Source: Macrostomum hystrix
Lineage: Eukaryota; Platyhelminthes; Macrostomidae
DNA length: 64,000 nt
Assembly (NCBI GenBank): GCA_950097015.1
Contig: CATNEN010000037.1
Location: 868,001 to 932,000 of the forward strand
Direction: 5' to 3'
The position numbers and the translations under genes were made by a program. Shown here piece after piece: positions 25,049-38,200 of the stretch. Under the pieces are notes generated by a model. That model was not told the DNA's origin. It saw only the letters and a program-made list of their open reading frames with translations, and made no database searches. Positions within the stretch are counted from its first letter, which is position 1. Every line of letters begins with the position of its first letter.

Positions 25049-25481
25049 CGCAAGCTGTCAGCAAATAGTACACATTCACAATACTTCTCTGACGATTTTT
25101 CTTATAATTAATTACTCGCAAGAACTCATTGTAGGCACCGCCCAGAACAGTACCTTCAATTATCCTGTGACGGATTCTAGTGGCGTCCCTACTCCTTTAC
25201 TTAATGTCTCTAAAGTGGGCTAAATTAGATTAACTAGCAGATTTAAATTTTTTAATTAAAATGGTTTAAGCATTTCTATTTATGCAGTGATTGTAGGCCA
25301 TTTCTTTAACTAGTTTTTTCATATTTATATTTGTTTTTAATCTAATTAACCAACAAGCTCCCTGCCTTACTCACCCGCTATTGTAAGCATCATTGTGTGT
25401 TGCGCAAGTCTTAGATATATTAGGAATATTTTTACATTCTGTAAGTGAATGCCACTGCTAACTGTACTCGTATATCACGAA

Positions 25482-25487
25482 AATAAA
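25482..25487 (+). promoter_or_regulatory. Polyadenylation signal AATAAA, first candidate for plus-strand collagen
   Basis: AATAAA about 435 bases after the stop codon at 25048, in AT-rich 3'UTR-like sequence. A second copy lies at 25786-25791, so alternative ends are possible. Confidence 0.5.
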
Positions 25488-25785
25488 TACGAGTACATAA
25501 CTAGTAAACAATTTAGGGCTATATTATTGCTGGAACGTTAGTCTATAATAAATCTAAAATGTCCATCCACGATCTCAGATCGAAGTAAATTATCTTGCAA
25601 ATGTTATGTAACGCCAAGCTTTCTGCTCGAAATCACTAGACCTTTATCTACGAAAATATATTTATCTAGTTGTGAGGCCAGTTTTGTTTCAAAAGTTACA
25701 AAACACGCAATCGTTATACGGTATCTGCTTCTGTGCGTTCTGATGTAACAAATACATGCTAAACTGTTGCTGTTAAGCTATAACA

Positions 25786-25791
25786 AATAAA
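25786..25791 (+). promoter_or_regulatory. Polyadenylation signal AATAAA, second candidate
   Basis: AATAAA about 740 bases after the collagen stop codon and 180 bases before the 25.97 kb tandem array. Transcript ends would decide between the two candidates. Confidence 0.4.
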
Positions 25792-25969
25792 TATACTCCT
25801 CTTGTTGCTAAACCAGAAAATCTAGATCATTAGACTGTTGACAAAGGTAACAGCCTCGATTTTAATTTGCGTGCGCTACTACAATATATTACACTGAATA
25901 TCCAATGGATCACTCAATTTGCATAATACTTTGAATTGCAATTCGCACTTTGAATTTGAATTCGCGCTG

Positions 25970-26880
25970 GAGGGGTTTAGGGTTGGTTGGTTATGCGGTG
26001 GAGGGGTGGTTGGTTATGCGGTGGAGGGGTGGTTGGTTATGCGGTTTAGGGGTGGTTGGTTATTCGGTGGAGGGGTGGTTGGTTATGCGGTGGAGGGGTG
26101 GTTGGTTATACGGTTTAGGGGTGGTTGGTTATGCGGTTTAGGGGTGGTTGGTTATGCGGTGGAGGGGTGGTTGGATATGCGGTGGAGGGGTGGTTGGTTA
26201 TGCGGTGGAGGGGTGGTTGGTTATGCGGTTTAGGGGTGGTTGGTTATTCGGTGGAGGGGTGGTTGGTTATGCGGTGGAGGGGTGGTTGGTTATACGGTTT
26301 AGGGGTGGTTGGTTATGCGGTTTAGGGGTGGTTGGTTATGCGGTTTAGGGGTGGTTGGTTATGCGGTGGAGGGGTGGTTGGTTATGCGGTTTAGGGGTGG
26401 TTGGTTATGCGGTGGAGGGGTGGTTGGTTATACGGTTTAGGGGTGGTTGGTTATGCGGTGGAGGGGTGGTTGGTTATGCGGTTTAGGGTTGGTTGGTTAT
26501 ACGGTTTAGGGGTGGTTGGTTATGCGGTGGAGGGGTGGTTGGTAATGCGGTGGAGGGGTGGTTGGTTATACGGTTTAGGGGTGGTTGGTTATGCGGTTTA
26601 GGGGTGGTTGGTTATATGGTTTAGGGGTGGTTGGTTATGCGGTTTAGGGGTGGTTGGTTATGCGGTGGAGGGGTGGTTGGATATGCGGTGGAGGGGTGGT
26701 TGGTTATGCGGTTTAGGGGTGGTTGGTTATGCGGTGGAGGGGTGGTTGGATATGCGGTGGAGGGGTGGTTGGTTATACGGTTTAGTGGTGGTTGGTTATG
26801 CGGTGGAGGGGTGGTTTGTTATGCGGTGGAGGGGTGGTTTGTTATGCGGTGGAGGGATGATTGGTTTTGTGGTTAAGGGG
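25970..26880. repeat. G-rich minisatellite A, 23-bp unit, about 40 copies
   Basis: Two alternating unit types, gtggaggggtggttggttat and gtttaggggtggttggttat, each with gcg. It lies after the collagen 3'UTR, between convergent genes. It merges into a related array at about 26880. Confidence 0.95.
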
Positions 26881-28335
26881 TAGTTGGTTAGTGGTAGAGG
26901 GGTGCTGGTTAGCTGGAGAGGGGCAGTTGGTTAGTGGTAGAGGGGTGTTGGTTAGTGGTAGAGGGGTAGTTGGTTAGTGGTAGAGGGGTGCTGATTAGCG
27001 GGGGAGGGGTAGTTGGTTAGCGGTACAGGGGTGCTGATTAGCGGGGGAGGGGTAGTTGGTTAGCGGTACAGGGGTGCTGATTAGCGGGGGAGGGGTAGTT
27101 GGTTAGCGGTACAGGGGTGCTGGTTAGCGGGGGAGGGGTAGTTGCTTAGTGGTAGAGGGGTAGTTGGTTAGTGTTAGAGGGGTGTTGGTTAGTGGTAGAG
27201 GGGTGCTGGTTAGCGGGGGAGGGGTAGTTGGTTAGTGGTAGAGGGGTGCTGATTAGCGGGGGAGGGGTAGTTGGTTAGCGGTACAGGGGTGCTGGTTAGC
27301 GGGGGAGGGGTAGTTGCTTAGTGCTAGAGGGGTAGTTGGTTAGTGTTAGAGGGGTAGTTGGTTAGTGGTAGAGGGGTGTTGGTTAGTGGTAGAGGGGTAG
27401 TTGGTTAGTGGTAGAGGGGTGTTGGTTAGTGGTAGAGGGGTAGTTGGTTAGTGTTAGAGGGGTAGTTGGTTAGTGGTAGAGGGGTGTTGGTTAGTGGTAG
27501 AGGGGTAGTTGGTTAGTGGTAGAGGGGTGCTGATTAGCGGAGGAGGGGTAGTTGGTTAGCGGTACAGGGGTGCTGATTAGCGGGGGAGGGGTAGTTGGTT
27601 AGCGGTACAGGGGTGCTGATTAGCGGGGGAGGGGTAGTTGCTTAGTGGTAGAGGGGTAGTTGGTTAGTGTTAGAGGGGTGTTGGTTAGTGGTAGAGGGGT
27701 GCTGGTTAGCGGGGGAGGGGTAGTTGGTTAGTGGTAGAGGGGTGCTGATTAGCGGGGGAGGGGTAGTTGGTTAGCGGTACAGGGGTGCTGATTAGCGGGG
27801 GAGGGGTAGTTGGTTAGCGGTACAGGGGTGCTGGTTAGCGGGGGAGGGGTAGTTGCTTAGTGGTAGAGGGGTAGTTGGTTAGTGTTAGAGGGGTGTTGGT
27901 TAGTGGTAGAGGGGTGCTGGTTAGCGGGGGAGGGGTAGTTGCTTAGTGCTAGAGGGGTAGTTGGTTAGTGTTAGAGGGGTGTTGGTTAGCGGTACAGGGG
28001 TGCTGGTTAGCGGGGGAGGGGTAGTTGCTTAGTGCTAGAGGGGTAGTTGGTTAGTGTTAGAGGGGTAGTTGGTTAGTGGTAGAGGGGTGTTGGTTAGTGG
28101 TAGAGGGGTAGTTGGTTAGTGGTAGAGGGGTAGTTGCTTAGTGCTAGAGGGGTAGTTGGTTAGTGTTAGAGGGGTAGTTGGTTAGTGGTAGAGGGGTAGT
28201 TGGTTAGTGGTAGAGGGGTGTTGGTTAGTGGTAGAGGGGTGTTGGTTAGTGGTAGAGGGGTGTTGGTTAGTGGTAGAGGGGTAGTTGGTTAGTGGTAGAG
28301 GGGTAGTTGGTTTGTTGTAGAGGGATGTTGGTTAG
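26881..28335. repeat. G-rich minisatellite B, about 22-bp unit, about 64 copies
   Basis: Core agaggggtagttggttagtg alternating with gaggggtgctgattagcggg, which makes about 44-bp and longer repeats. It shares the aggggt..ttggtta core with the array before it, so the two probably have one origin. Confidence 0.9.
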
Positions 28336-29070
28336 CGGTTGCGGGGTGGTTGGCTATGAGGTGGCGTGTCGGGTGGTTGTGCGGAGAAGGGATTTGGTTT
28401 TGCGTGGGGTGCTTTTTAGTGCCTCGGTAGAATTGAACGATTCGCTCACCTAATTTCCATGGTCAAAAAAGTTTGTGTCTTGCTTTCTTTTTTTAATTGC
28501 TTTAGGAATTAGGATAAATAAAAAAGTCGAGCAAAACACATCTTCAATGCGTTGCTTTCCAGTTCATAAAAATGAGTCAGAAATTCAGAGAAAGATAGAG
28601 CAGGGTGCAGAAGTGCTGAAACCGTTAAAAAACATGGTTTCTGTAACATTTTTGGACTGGCGATTCGTTAAATAAGTTAATAATTTTCATGATGCCAAGC
28701 CCAGGAAACAAGCAGTTTCGCGGTGAACCTGACACACAAGTCAGACATTAGCAGCTGTGCCACATCGCCAGTCAAGGAAAAGGGGAGAGGGGGCGTGAAG
28801 TGAAGTTTGACTCTTAATTTTAACAGTTAAAGTTTTATTTCCAGAGGCTAAAACAACAATCTAAAATATACAGTCACAATAACTCAGTATCTTCTGAATC
28901 CTTTGGTATTGGAATTGGCAATAAGTGGGGACTTTTAAGGAACATAACTTCATCGACTGCAAGCAAGGTCTTTGTTTGCCTATGCAATTACCTAATTATT
29001 AGGTAATAAATAAATTAAATAATTAAATAATTAATAGCTAAAAGGCTATTATCGTATCTAATTATCAGAC
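28336..29070. other. Gene-less spacer
   Basis: Mostly AT-rich with short frames only. A minus-strand AATAAA (28834-28839) could serve the CP2 gene, but it is 3.4 kb past that gene's stop. Confidence 0.5.
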
Positions 29071-29074
29071 TAGT

Positions 29075-29880
29075 ACAGCTAAATCATCAGATAAGGCCTG
29101 TACCTGAATCATCAGTCAGGACTGTACCTAAATCATCAGACTAAGCCTGTACCAAAATCATCTGACAAGGCCTGTACTTAAATCATTAGACTAGGCCTGT
29201 ACCTAAATAATCGGACTAAGCTTGTACCTAAATAATTAGACTAGGCCTGTACCTAAATAATCGGACTAAGCCTGTACCTAAATCATTAGACTAGGCCTGT
29301 ACCTAAATAATCGGACTAAGCCTGTACCTAAATCATTAGACTAGGCCTGTACCTAAATAATCGGACTAAGCCTGTACCTAAATCATAAGACAAAGCCTGT
29401 ACCTAAATCATCAGACTAAGCCTGTACCAAAATTATTTGACAAGGCCTGTACTTAAATCATTAGACCAGGCCTGTACCTAAATCATCAGACTAAGCCTGT
29501 ACCAAAATTATTTGACAAGGCCTGTACTTAAATCATTAGACCAGGCCTGTACCTAAATCATCAGATCAGGACTGTACCTAAATCATCAGACTAAGCCTGT
29601 ACCAAAATCATTTGACAAGGCCTGTACCTAAATCATTAGACTAGGTCTGTACCTAAATCATCAGATCAGGACTGTACCTAAATCAGCGGACTAAGCCTGT
29701 ACCTAAATAATTAGACTAGGCCTGTACCTAAATCAGCGGACTAAGCCTGTACCTAAATAATTAGACTAGGCCTGTACCTAAATCATCAGACTAAGCCTGT
29801 ACCTAAATCATCAGACTAAGCCTGTACCTAAATCATCGGACTAAGCCTGTATCTAAATGAGACTAAGCTCCTACCTAAAG
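29075..29880. repeat. Minisatellite, 25-bp unit, about 32 copies
   Basis: Core ctgtacctaaatcatcagac followed by taagc or caggc; moderately diverged. Confidence 0.9.
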
Positions 29881-30730
29881 CACTAGACAAAGCATTGACA
29901 CCCTGCAGCTTTCACCCTGCGGTTTTTCTTGTACAATGTGTCGCAAAACTGCATAAAACAAAATTACGCAGACGGCCGTGCATTTGCATGTGTACAAATC
30001 CTAATAATATGAATCCATAATGGGGTGTTAGCAATAAAAAGGAAACGCTACACAATGGGTGCAAACTTATGCAGGTAAGTAGACGCAAAACAACTGTTGG
30101 TGCGCCGCGTATTAAAATTAATGAGAGAAGAAACTTAAACAGAAAAAAGAAAACACACGCTAAGTAGCCTACTCATAGGGAGCTCTAATGCGCGAAAAAT
30201 ATGCATAAAAAGTGAAATAAATATTAATTAATGCTTTATAGCTGAGAAAGATAGTGAGCATTTATAAGATAGGCGGAAATTGGCGGCACTTCACAATTTA
30301 CCTAGCCTGCCAAATTAAACTCAGAGTATAATCTAAGCCAAAAGTATTTTTAGCTTCAAGGTGGCAGGCTGGGTAAACTAGGTCGCTTTAGAAATATCAG
30401 CACTAAAAAAATTTTGCATTAAAAAAACAACGACCCGCAATACAAATACATTAACGAAAACAAGAAAGATGAACTAATATTTTAACAAACAGTGCCGCAT
30501 TACTTGTACATTTACAGCCACACAGGAAAAATGTGGGTGGACTCATCTTCGTATGGTTAAGACTGCACTGGTGATATTAAAACTAGCTTATATCCCTTGT
30601 ACAAGAGCAGTCTTAACCACAGTCCAAAAATAACGTCAATGTAAACTTTTAAGGAGGAAATCATTGCATACTGTAATTAGTAGCATTGGATGCGTGGCAC
30701 CACCAAAATAGGTCAAATAAGTGAAACTCA
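29881..30730. other. Gene-less spacer between two arrays
   Basis: AT-rich, no coding frame or RNA gene recognised. Confidence 0.5.
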
Positions 30731-31555
30731 TTCTATTATAGGCAATCAGTGGCCAGTGTACATTAGTTTTGGGGTGGTGGGCTTATCAGTGGCCAGTGTA
30801 CATTAGGTTTGGGGTGGTGGGCTTATCAGTGGCCAGTGTACATTAGGTTTGGGGTGGTGGGCTTATCAGTGGCCAGTGTACATTAGGTTTGGGGTGGTGG
30901 GCTTATCAGTGGCCAGTGTACATTAGGTTTGGGGTGGTGGGCTTATCAGTGGCCAGTGTACATTAGGTTTGGGGTGGTGGGCTTATCAGTGGCCAGTGTA
31001 CATTAGGTTTGGGGTGGTGGGCTTATCAGTGGCCAGTGTACATTAGGTTTGGGGTGGTGGGCTTATCAGTGGCCAGTGTACATTAGGTTTGGGGTGGTGG
31101 GCTTATCAGTGGCCAGTGCACATTAGGTTTGGGGTGGTGGGCTTATCAGTGGCCAGTGTACATTAGGTTTGGGGTGGTGGGCTTATCAGTGGCCAGTGTA
31201 CATTAGGTTTGGGGTGGTGGGCTTATCAGTGGCCAGTGCACATTAGGTTTGGGGTGGTGGGCTTATCAGTGGCCAGTGTACATTAGGTTTGGGGTGGTGG
31301 GCTTATCAGTGGCCAGTGTACATTAGGTTTGGGGTGGTGGGCTTATCAGTGGCCAGTGTACATTAGGTTTGGGGTGGTGGGCTTATCAGTGGCCAGTGTA
31401 CATTAGGTTTGGGGTGGTGGGCTTATCAGTGGCCAGTGTACATTAGGTTTGGGGTGGTGGGCTTATCAGTGGCCAGTGCACATTAGGTTTGGGGTGGTGG
31501 GCTTATCAGTGGCCAGTGTACATTAGGTTTGGGGTGGCGGGCTTATCAGTGTACA
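30731..31555. repeat. Minisatellite, 40-bp unit, about 20 nearly identical copies
   Basis: Unit contains gcttatcagtggccagtgta and cattaggtttggggtggtgg; only a few point variants, so recently amplified or homogenised. Flanked by an 11-bp inverted repeat (30688-30698 and 31564-31574). Confidence 0.95.
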
Positions 31556-31559
31556 TTAG

Positions 31560-32260
31560 TAGCGCCACGCATCCTGCAGCATAACCACATCTATGAAATT
31601 CGCTAGTATAAAGATATAATGCGCATTACTAGCTATTTCTACAAGAAGAAAGTTTGAACGCACGCACTTCCAATGTATGGGGAACTCTGTAAAACGTGTG
31701 CGCTAGTACTAATTCACAGCAGATAAATCGCGCATAAATGAAAATATAGCAATATAAAAAAGAGATGATAATCCATAAACAATATACTGCATCTGCTTAG
31801 AGAACTATATACAGACACATCTTAAGAAGTGTTGCTGTTGTTTTATAATGACAGAAATTACTGAATTAAGATTAGATAAGTTAGTACTCGTACGCATGTG
31901 TCTTACAATAATATCTTATTCGCTTTACACTTATATACTTATACACCTGTAAACAGATGGCATTGCAAAATTGATTCCCATAGAAGAGGGGTAACTCGTA
32001 CAGATACGTGAGAGAAACTGCTATTGGCAGTAGTATAGAAGAACTAACAACTCAATCGAACATTGTACATGCATTCTCAAAGAAGGTCCATCTTTAGAAT
32101 TTACTTAATCGCACCTGATACAGAAAAATCAACGTAGGAAACAGTCAAGCCAAAAAGGAATATTATTATTCTCTTGTTAAAGCATTAACAGATGCCAATC
32201 TGTGCATCAAGAGACAATTAGAAGGCAGCGTAAACCATTCGCAAATCTGTAGCTGACAAC
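31560..32260. other. Probable 3'UTR and downstream DNA of the CP2 gene
   Basis: AT-rich, non-repetitive, no coding frame recognised; directly follows the CP2 stop codon on the minus strand. No consensus polyadenylation hexamer was noticed close to the stop. Confidence 0.45.
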
Positions 32261-35200
32261 TTAATTTGCGTGCCCATTGGTCTCCGAGTGGCTGACAGCT
32301 TTCATGAAGATCTTGAACCGGCCGGTGATCACTTCATCTGGCACTACGTGCAGGGAGAAGCGAGACTCGCAGTCAAGCTGCGCCACCATCTGGAAGGTTA
32401 GAGATGAAGGGTAGGTGAGATAGTGGAGCAGAGATGAAGGGAGGGTGAGATAGTGGAGCAGAGATTAAAGGGAGGGTGAGATAGTGGAGCAGAGATTAAA
32501 GGGAGGGTGAGATAGTGGAGCAGAGATTAAAGGGAGGGTGAGATAGTGGAGCAGAGATGAAGGGAGGGTGAGATAGTGGAGCAGATATGAAGGGAGGGTG
32601 AGATAGTGGAGCAGATATGAAGGGAGGGTGAGATAGTAGAGCAGATATGAAGGGAGGGTGAGATAGTGGAGCAGAGATGGAGGGTGAGATAGTGGAGCAG
32701 AGATTAAAGGGAGGGTGAGATAGTGGAGCAGAGATGGAGGGTGAGATAGTGGAGCAGAGATTAAAGGGAGGGTGAGATAGTGGAGCAGAGATGAAGGGAG
32801 GGTGAGATAGTGGAGCAGATATGAAGGGAGGGTGAGATAGTGGAGCAGAGATGAAGGGAGGGTGAGATAGTGGAGCAGATATGAAGGGAGGGTGAGATAG
32901 TGGAGCAGAGATGGAGGGTGAGATAGTGGAGCAGAGATTAAAGGGAGGGTGAGATAGTGGAGCAGATATGAAGGGAGGGTGAGATAGTGGAGCAGAGATG
33001 GAGGGTGAGATAGTGGAGCAGAGATTAAAGGGAGGGTGAGATAGTGGAGCAGATATGAAGGGAGGGTGAGATAGTGGAGCAGAGATGGAGGGTGAGATAG
33101 TGGAGCAGAGATTAAAGGGAGGGTGAGATAGTGGAGCAGAGATGGAGGGTGAGATAGTGGAGCAGATATGAAGGGAGGGTGAGATAGTGGAGCAGATATG
33201 AAGGGAGGGTGAGATAGTGGAGCAGATATGAAGGGAGGGTGAGATAGTGGAGCAGAGATGGAGGGTGAGATAGTGGAGCAGAGATTAAAGGGAGGGTGAG
33301 ATAGTGGAGCAGAGATGGAGGGTGAGATAGTGGAGCAGATATGAAGGGAGGGTGAGATAGTGGAGCAGATATGAAGGGAGGGTGAGATAGTGGAGCAGAT
33401 ATGAAGGGAGGGTGAGATAGTGGAGCAGATATGAAGGGAGGGTGAGATAGTGGAGCAGAGATGGAGGGTGAGATAGTGGAGCAGATATGAAGGGAGGGTG
33501 AGATAGTGGAGCAGATATGAAGGGAGGGTGAGATAGTGGAGCAGAGATGAAGGGAGGGTGAGATAGTGGAGCAGAGATGAAGGGAGGGTGAGATAGTGGA
33601 GCAGAGATGAGGGGACGGTGAGATAGTGGAGCAGAGATGAAGGGAGGGTGAGATAGTGGAGCAGAGATGAAGGGAGGGTGAGATAGTGGAGCAGAGATGA
33701 AGGGAGGGTGAGATAGTGGAGCAGAGATGAAGGGAGGTGAGATAGTGGAGCAGAGATGAAGGGAGGGTGAGATAGTGGAGCAGAGATGAAGGGAGGGTGA
33801 GATAGTGGAGCAGAGATGAAGGGACGGTGTGAGGCTTGCCTCATCGCTGATGCACACTGGAATGCCCCCAGGTCCGTAGAAAAGGATCTGCGAAATTTTC
33901 TCTCCGTCAGACTGGAATAAGCCGGCCACCTTGCTAAGCAGGTCGTGATAGGTCAGGCTGTTTAAATACACCGGGTGGAACACTGCAAAGGAGGTCGGTA
34001 AGCGAGCGCAGCTTAATATACAAATGGTGCGAATAGCAATTCATAAACAGCTGATTGTGGCAGGGAGGCACAGTATATCAGCTGATTGTGGCAGGGAGGC
34101 ACTGGATATCAGCTGATTGTGGCAGGGAGGCACAGGATATCAGCTGATTGTGGCAGGGAGGCACAGTATATCAGCTGATTGTGGCAGGGAGGCACAGGAT
34201 ATCAGCTGATTGTGGCAGGGAGGCACAGGATATCAGCTGATTGTGGCAGGGAGGCACAGTATATCAGCTGATTGTGGCAGGGAGGCACAGTATATCAGCT
34301 GATTGTGGCAGGGAGGCACAGTATATCAGCTGATTGTGGCAGGGAGGCACAGTATATCAGCTGATTGTGGCAGGGAGGCACAGTATATCAGCTGATTGTG
34401 GCAGGGGGGGCACAGGATATCAGCTGATTGTGGCAGGGAGGCACAGGATATCAGCTGATTGTGGCAGGGAGGCACAGGATATCAGCTGATTGTGGCAGGG
34501 AGGCACAAGATATCAGCTGATTGTGGCAGGGAGGCACAGGATATCAGCTGATTGTGGCATGGAGGCACAGGATATCAGCTGATTGTGGCAGGGAGGCACA
34601 GGATATCAGCTGATTGTGGCAGGGAGGCACAGGATATCAGCTGATTGTGGCAGGGAGGCACAGGATATCAGCTGATTGTGGCAGGGAGGCACAGGATATC
34701 AGCTGATTGTGGCAGGGAGGCACAGGATATCAGCTGATTGTGGCAGGGAGGCACAGTATATCAGCTGATTGTGGCAAGCGTACCGCTCTCGGACTCCTGT
34801 CCAACATAGAACAACAGCTTGAACCGGCAGGGTCGCTGCACCAGGCCGTTATAGAGCCGGACGCCGTCAGAAGCGCCGCAGATTTCAATGAGATCGGCGC
34901 GCGACAAGCGCAACAAGTCGGCGCCGTTGAAGTTGGCGAACACTCGGTTGAGAGAGGCGAACCGGTTCTGTTCTAGCCAGTCAGCAACCTGCTGGGGCGA
35001 GCTGGCGGATGTCAAATCAACAGGCGAGTCGCGGCCTCCTCTAACCAGGCCGGCGGTGGTGGAAGCTGTCGAACTGCGCGCGATGTAAGTCGGACTAGTC
35101 GGCGAGTGGGACGACTTCGGACTGGCCGAAGCGCCGGAGCTGCCGCCGCCGTTTCCGCCGCTGCCACCGCTGCCCTGCTGTATTCTAGAGCTTGCCTCCT

Positions 35201-38200
35201 GTTTGCTGTTGGTAATCGTTAGCGAATCAATTTATTGTGCACTTTAATAAATCCATACGGCAACCATTTTCTCTAATTTACATTTTTACAGAATACAGAA
35301 ATGACACGCAACCAAATTGGCAGTTATACAGCTCGTAGCACTGCATCCAGGCTGTGTACAGCTTTTTAGTCCATGGACTGGTGGCCGGAAAAAGCAACAC
35401 ATACTTCTATTCTAGATGTATGCTTTGGATTTTACAGCTAGCTAAGTAAAACAGATAAAATCGAATCGAGTGCGAATTTAGTGAATTTCTCAAAGGCCAA
35501 GTGGTTAGAGCGTTAGACTCACGACTTGAAGGTCGGGGGTTCGATTCTCGAACTCTCGAACTCTGTTAAATGGTTACCAGCATTAGTTGGGGTAATTGAG
35601 GGTGGGTGCGGAGTTCCCCAGTCCAGTCCATGGACTGAACAGCCGTACGCAGAGATGCGCCGCGCAATAGCTGCGGCTGCGCTGTCGGCTGCACATCTGG
35701 CCCAATTGGGGCCAGAATTAAGTCTATTGCTCAAGGGTATAAATTCAAGCTGCCGACTTTTCGACTTGATTGCCAGGCAGAACAGAGGAAAAGCAACTTA
35801 CACAACAATGCCGTTAGAGTTGCGCTCTCCATTAGCTATCATGTGTTTCGGCTCAGATTTGATGGATCCCGTTAGGCTGTGATCGGTCAAATACGGAGTG
35901 GGCCTAAACGGCGTGTAGGGCAGAGACGCCTGATACTTGCTGCGCTCGCTCTCGGTTCGCTTCTCAACCTTCTCCCGATCGGTCTTGTGCTTACGATCGG
36001 CGCCTTTAGGCTTAAACACCTTGACCTGGGCGGCCACACTCTGCAGGTGCTCTCCGCTGGCGTTATCAAACGTGTCAACCTGCAAGCGGAACGGTATGCC
36101 CTTCTCTCCGCCGTGCTTCCTAGCCGTGAACTCCGTACTGATGCAGTGAAGCTTTACAAAGACACCGCAGTCCGAGGAGCTGTGACCGCCGCCACCACCA
36201 CCGCCGCTGCCGCCTCCGACGCCATCTCCGACGGAGTTGGCGGCGCCTCCGCCGCCGACACGCGAGCTGCCGCTGCCCTCCCAGACAACCTCAGCCATGT
36301 TGATGTGAGTTGGACTAATTTTAACGTCGCACAAATTATAGGACAGAGGTATGTCGATGTCCAGTATGCGCTCGCCAGGCCTACTCTGGCGCCAATAGTC
36401 CAGGTGCTCCTTCTCCATGAATTGCATTCGGCGCTCGTGGAAACTGATACGAAATACGCTCTGAAGTAGGGCGGATTTGGTCAACATTGCTTGGCTTCAT
36501 AACCAACTAACTGGAGATCTTATTTGAGTCCTTTGTATGGGGCTACTCTTGGTCTGCTGTGTGTTCAACACTTTAGTAAATATGCCTGCCGTTGGCGAAT
36601 TCGTAAGTTACCTTTTGACTAATTTGTCGACAGTCAATTCTTTAGCATACCAGCAGCCAATTCCTAGGCTTGTCAGCAGCCAATTTCTAGGCATGTCAGT
36701 AGCCAATTCCTAGGCATGTCAGTAGCCAATTCCTAGGCATGTCAGTAGCCAATTCCTAGGCATGTCAGCAGCCAATTCCTAGGCATGTCAGTAGCCAATT
36801 TCTAGGCATGTCAGTAGCCAATTCCTAGGCTTGTCAGCAGCCAATTCCTAGGCATGTCAGTAGTCAATTCCTAGGCATGTCAGTAGTCAATTCCTAGGCA
36901 TGTCAGTAGCCAATTCCTAGGCATGTCAGTAGCCAATTCCTAGGCATGTCAGTAGCCAATTCCTAGGCATGTCAGTAGTCAATTCCTAGGCATGTCGGTA
37001 GCCAATTCCCTAAACCTGTCAGATGTCAATTCTTTAAGCCGTTCAGTAGTCGATTCCCTAAACATGTCAGTTGTCAATTCCCTAAACCTGCCATTCGAAT
37101 TCTAAGCTTGATTGCAGGAACTCTTTAAGCTTGTAAGTAGCCAATTACTTGTTACGTCAGGGGATAATTACTAAAGCCTGTTACCTGTAATTAAAATCTT
37201 GATCACCGAATACACGCTCGAAACACTATTCTTTCTTCCCCTTTAGAGTGTGAAGCAACGTTTAGTAGTATAATCGATGCGTCACTTTGTACAGACTAAT
37301 GTGAGACCAAGACTAAGCTTATGAAACAGGCACCTGGAAACACGCCTCATTGTATTGTTAATAACAATAGACAGACGGAAATATCAAAATGAGATACTGT
37401 ACGGCGGCTTGTTTCTTAACTAAAAAGTTTGCAGTCTTTTTGACGCAGAAAAATTTAGTGCTCCGTTTCAGCTGTAAAATAGGAGCACGCGGCTGTAGCG
37501 TGACGCCTCTAATTTAACTGGCCAATAGAGAGCGACCGAGGCGGCACAGGCAAGCCTGGGCTAGACTTCATTACAGGTGCCGCGTAGATTAACAAAAGAC
37601 CAGAAAAAATACTGCTGAAATATGAGACGTCTCAGACAAAGAAATAATAGAAGACGAAAGAAGTTAGGAAGAGGGCTTACATTGCGGCCAATTGAATCAC
37701 CTGACTAAAAACGCAACTATAAAAACATGACAAATAAGAATGAGAATAAGATGGTCTTACCCTGAATAGTCTCGGCTTGTCAGCGTTTCCATAGAACGAT
37801 AGTTTCACTTCGTATGGGTGGCCTGGAAGTGAGCACAAAGTAGCTACTGTACTGACGGCAAATGCACAATAGGCTTGTCTAACACGCATAACGTACAGAC
37901 TTGGTATTCGGAGGAATACCACTTACTTTAGATTTAAATTAACTGATTTAGGACCACAACTGAGACAGAGAACTGGACCGGGACAAGAATTAGGACCACA
38001 ACTGAGACAGAGAACTGGACCGGGACAAGAATTAGGACCACAACTGAGACAGAGAACTGGACCGGGACAAGAATTAGGACCACATCTGAGATAGAAAACT
38101 GGACCAGGACAAGAATTAGGACCACAACTGAGACACAGAACTGGACCAGGACAAGAATTAGGACCACAACTGAGACACAGAACTGGACCAGGACAAGAAC

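Noticed and set aside
32465-33983. Open frames of 459 and 232 codons (minus strand) with repeated LLHYLTLPSS
   Set aside because: Products of the 30-bp array in the last CP2 intron. Only the first 48 codons or so of the second frame (exon 33840-33982) are real CP2 sequence.
35495-35570. Functional tRNA gene
   Set aside because: A- and B-boxes are present, but the sequence continues into a shared SINE body and the acceptor stem does not close.
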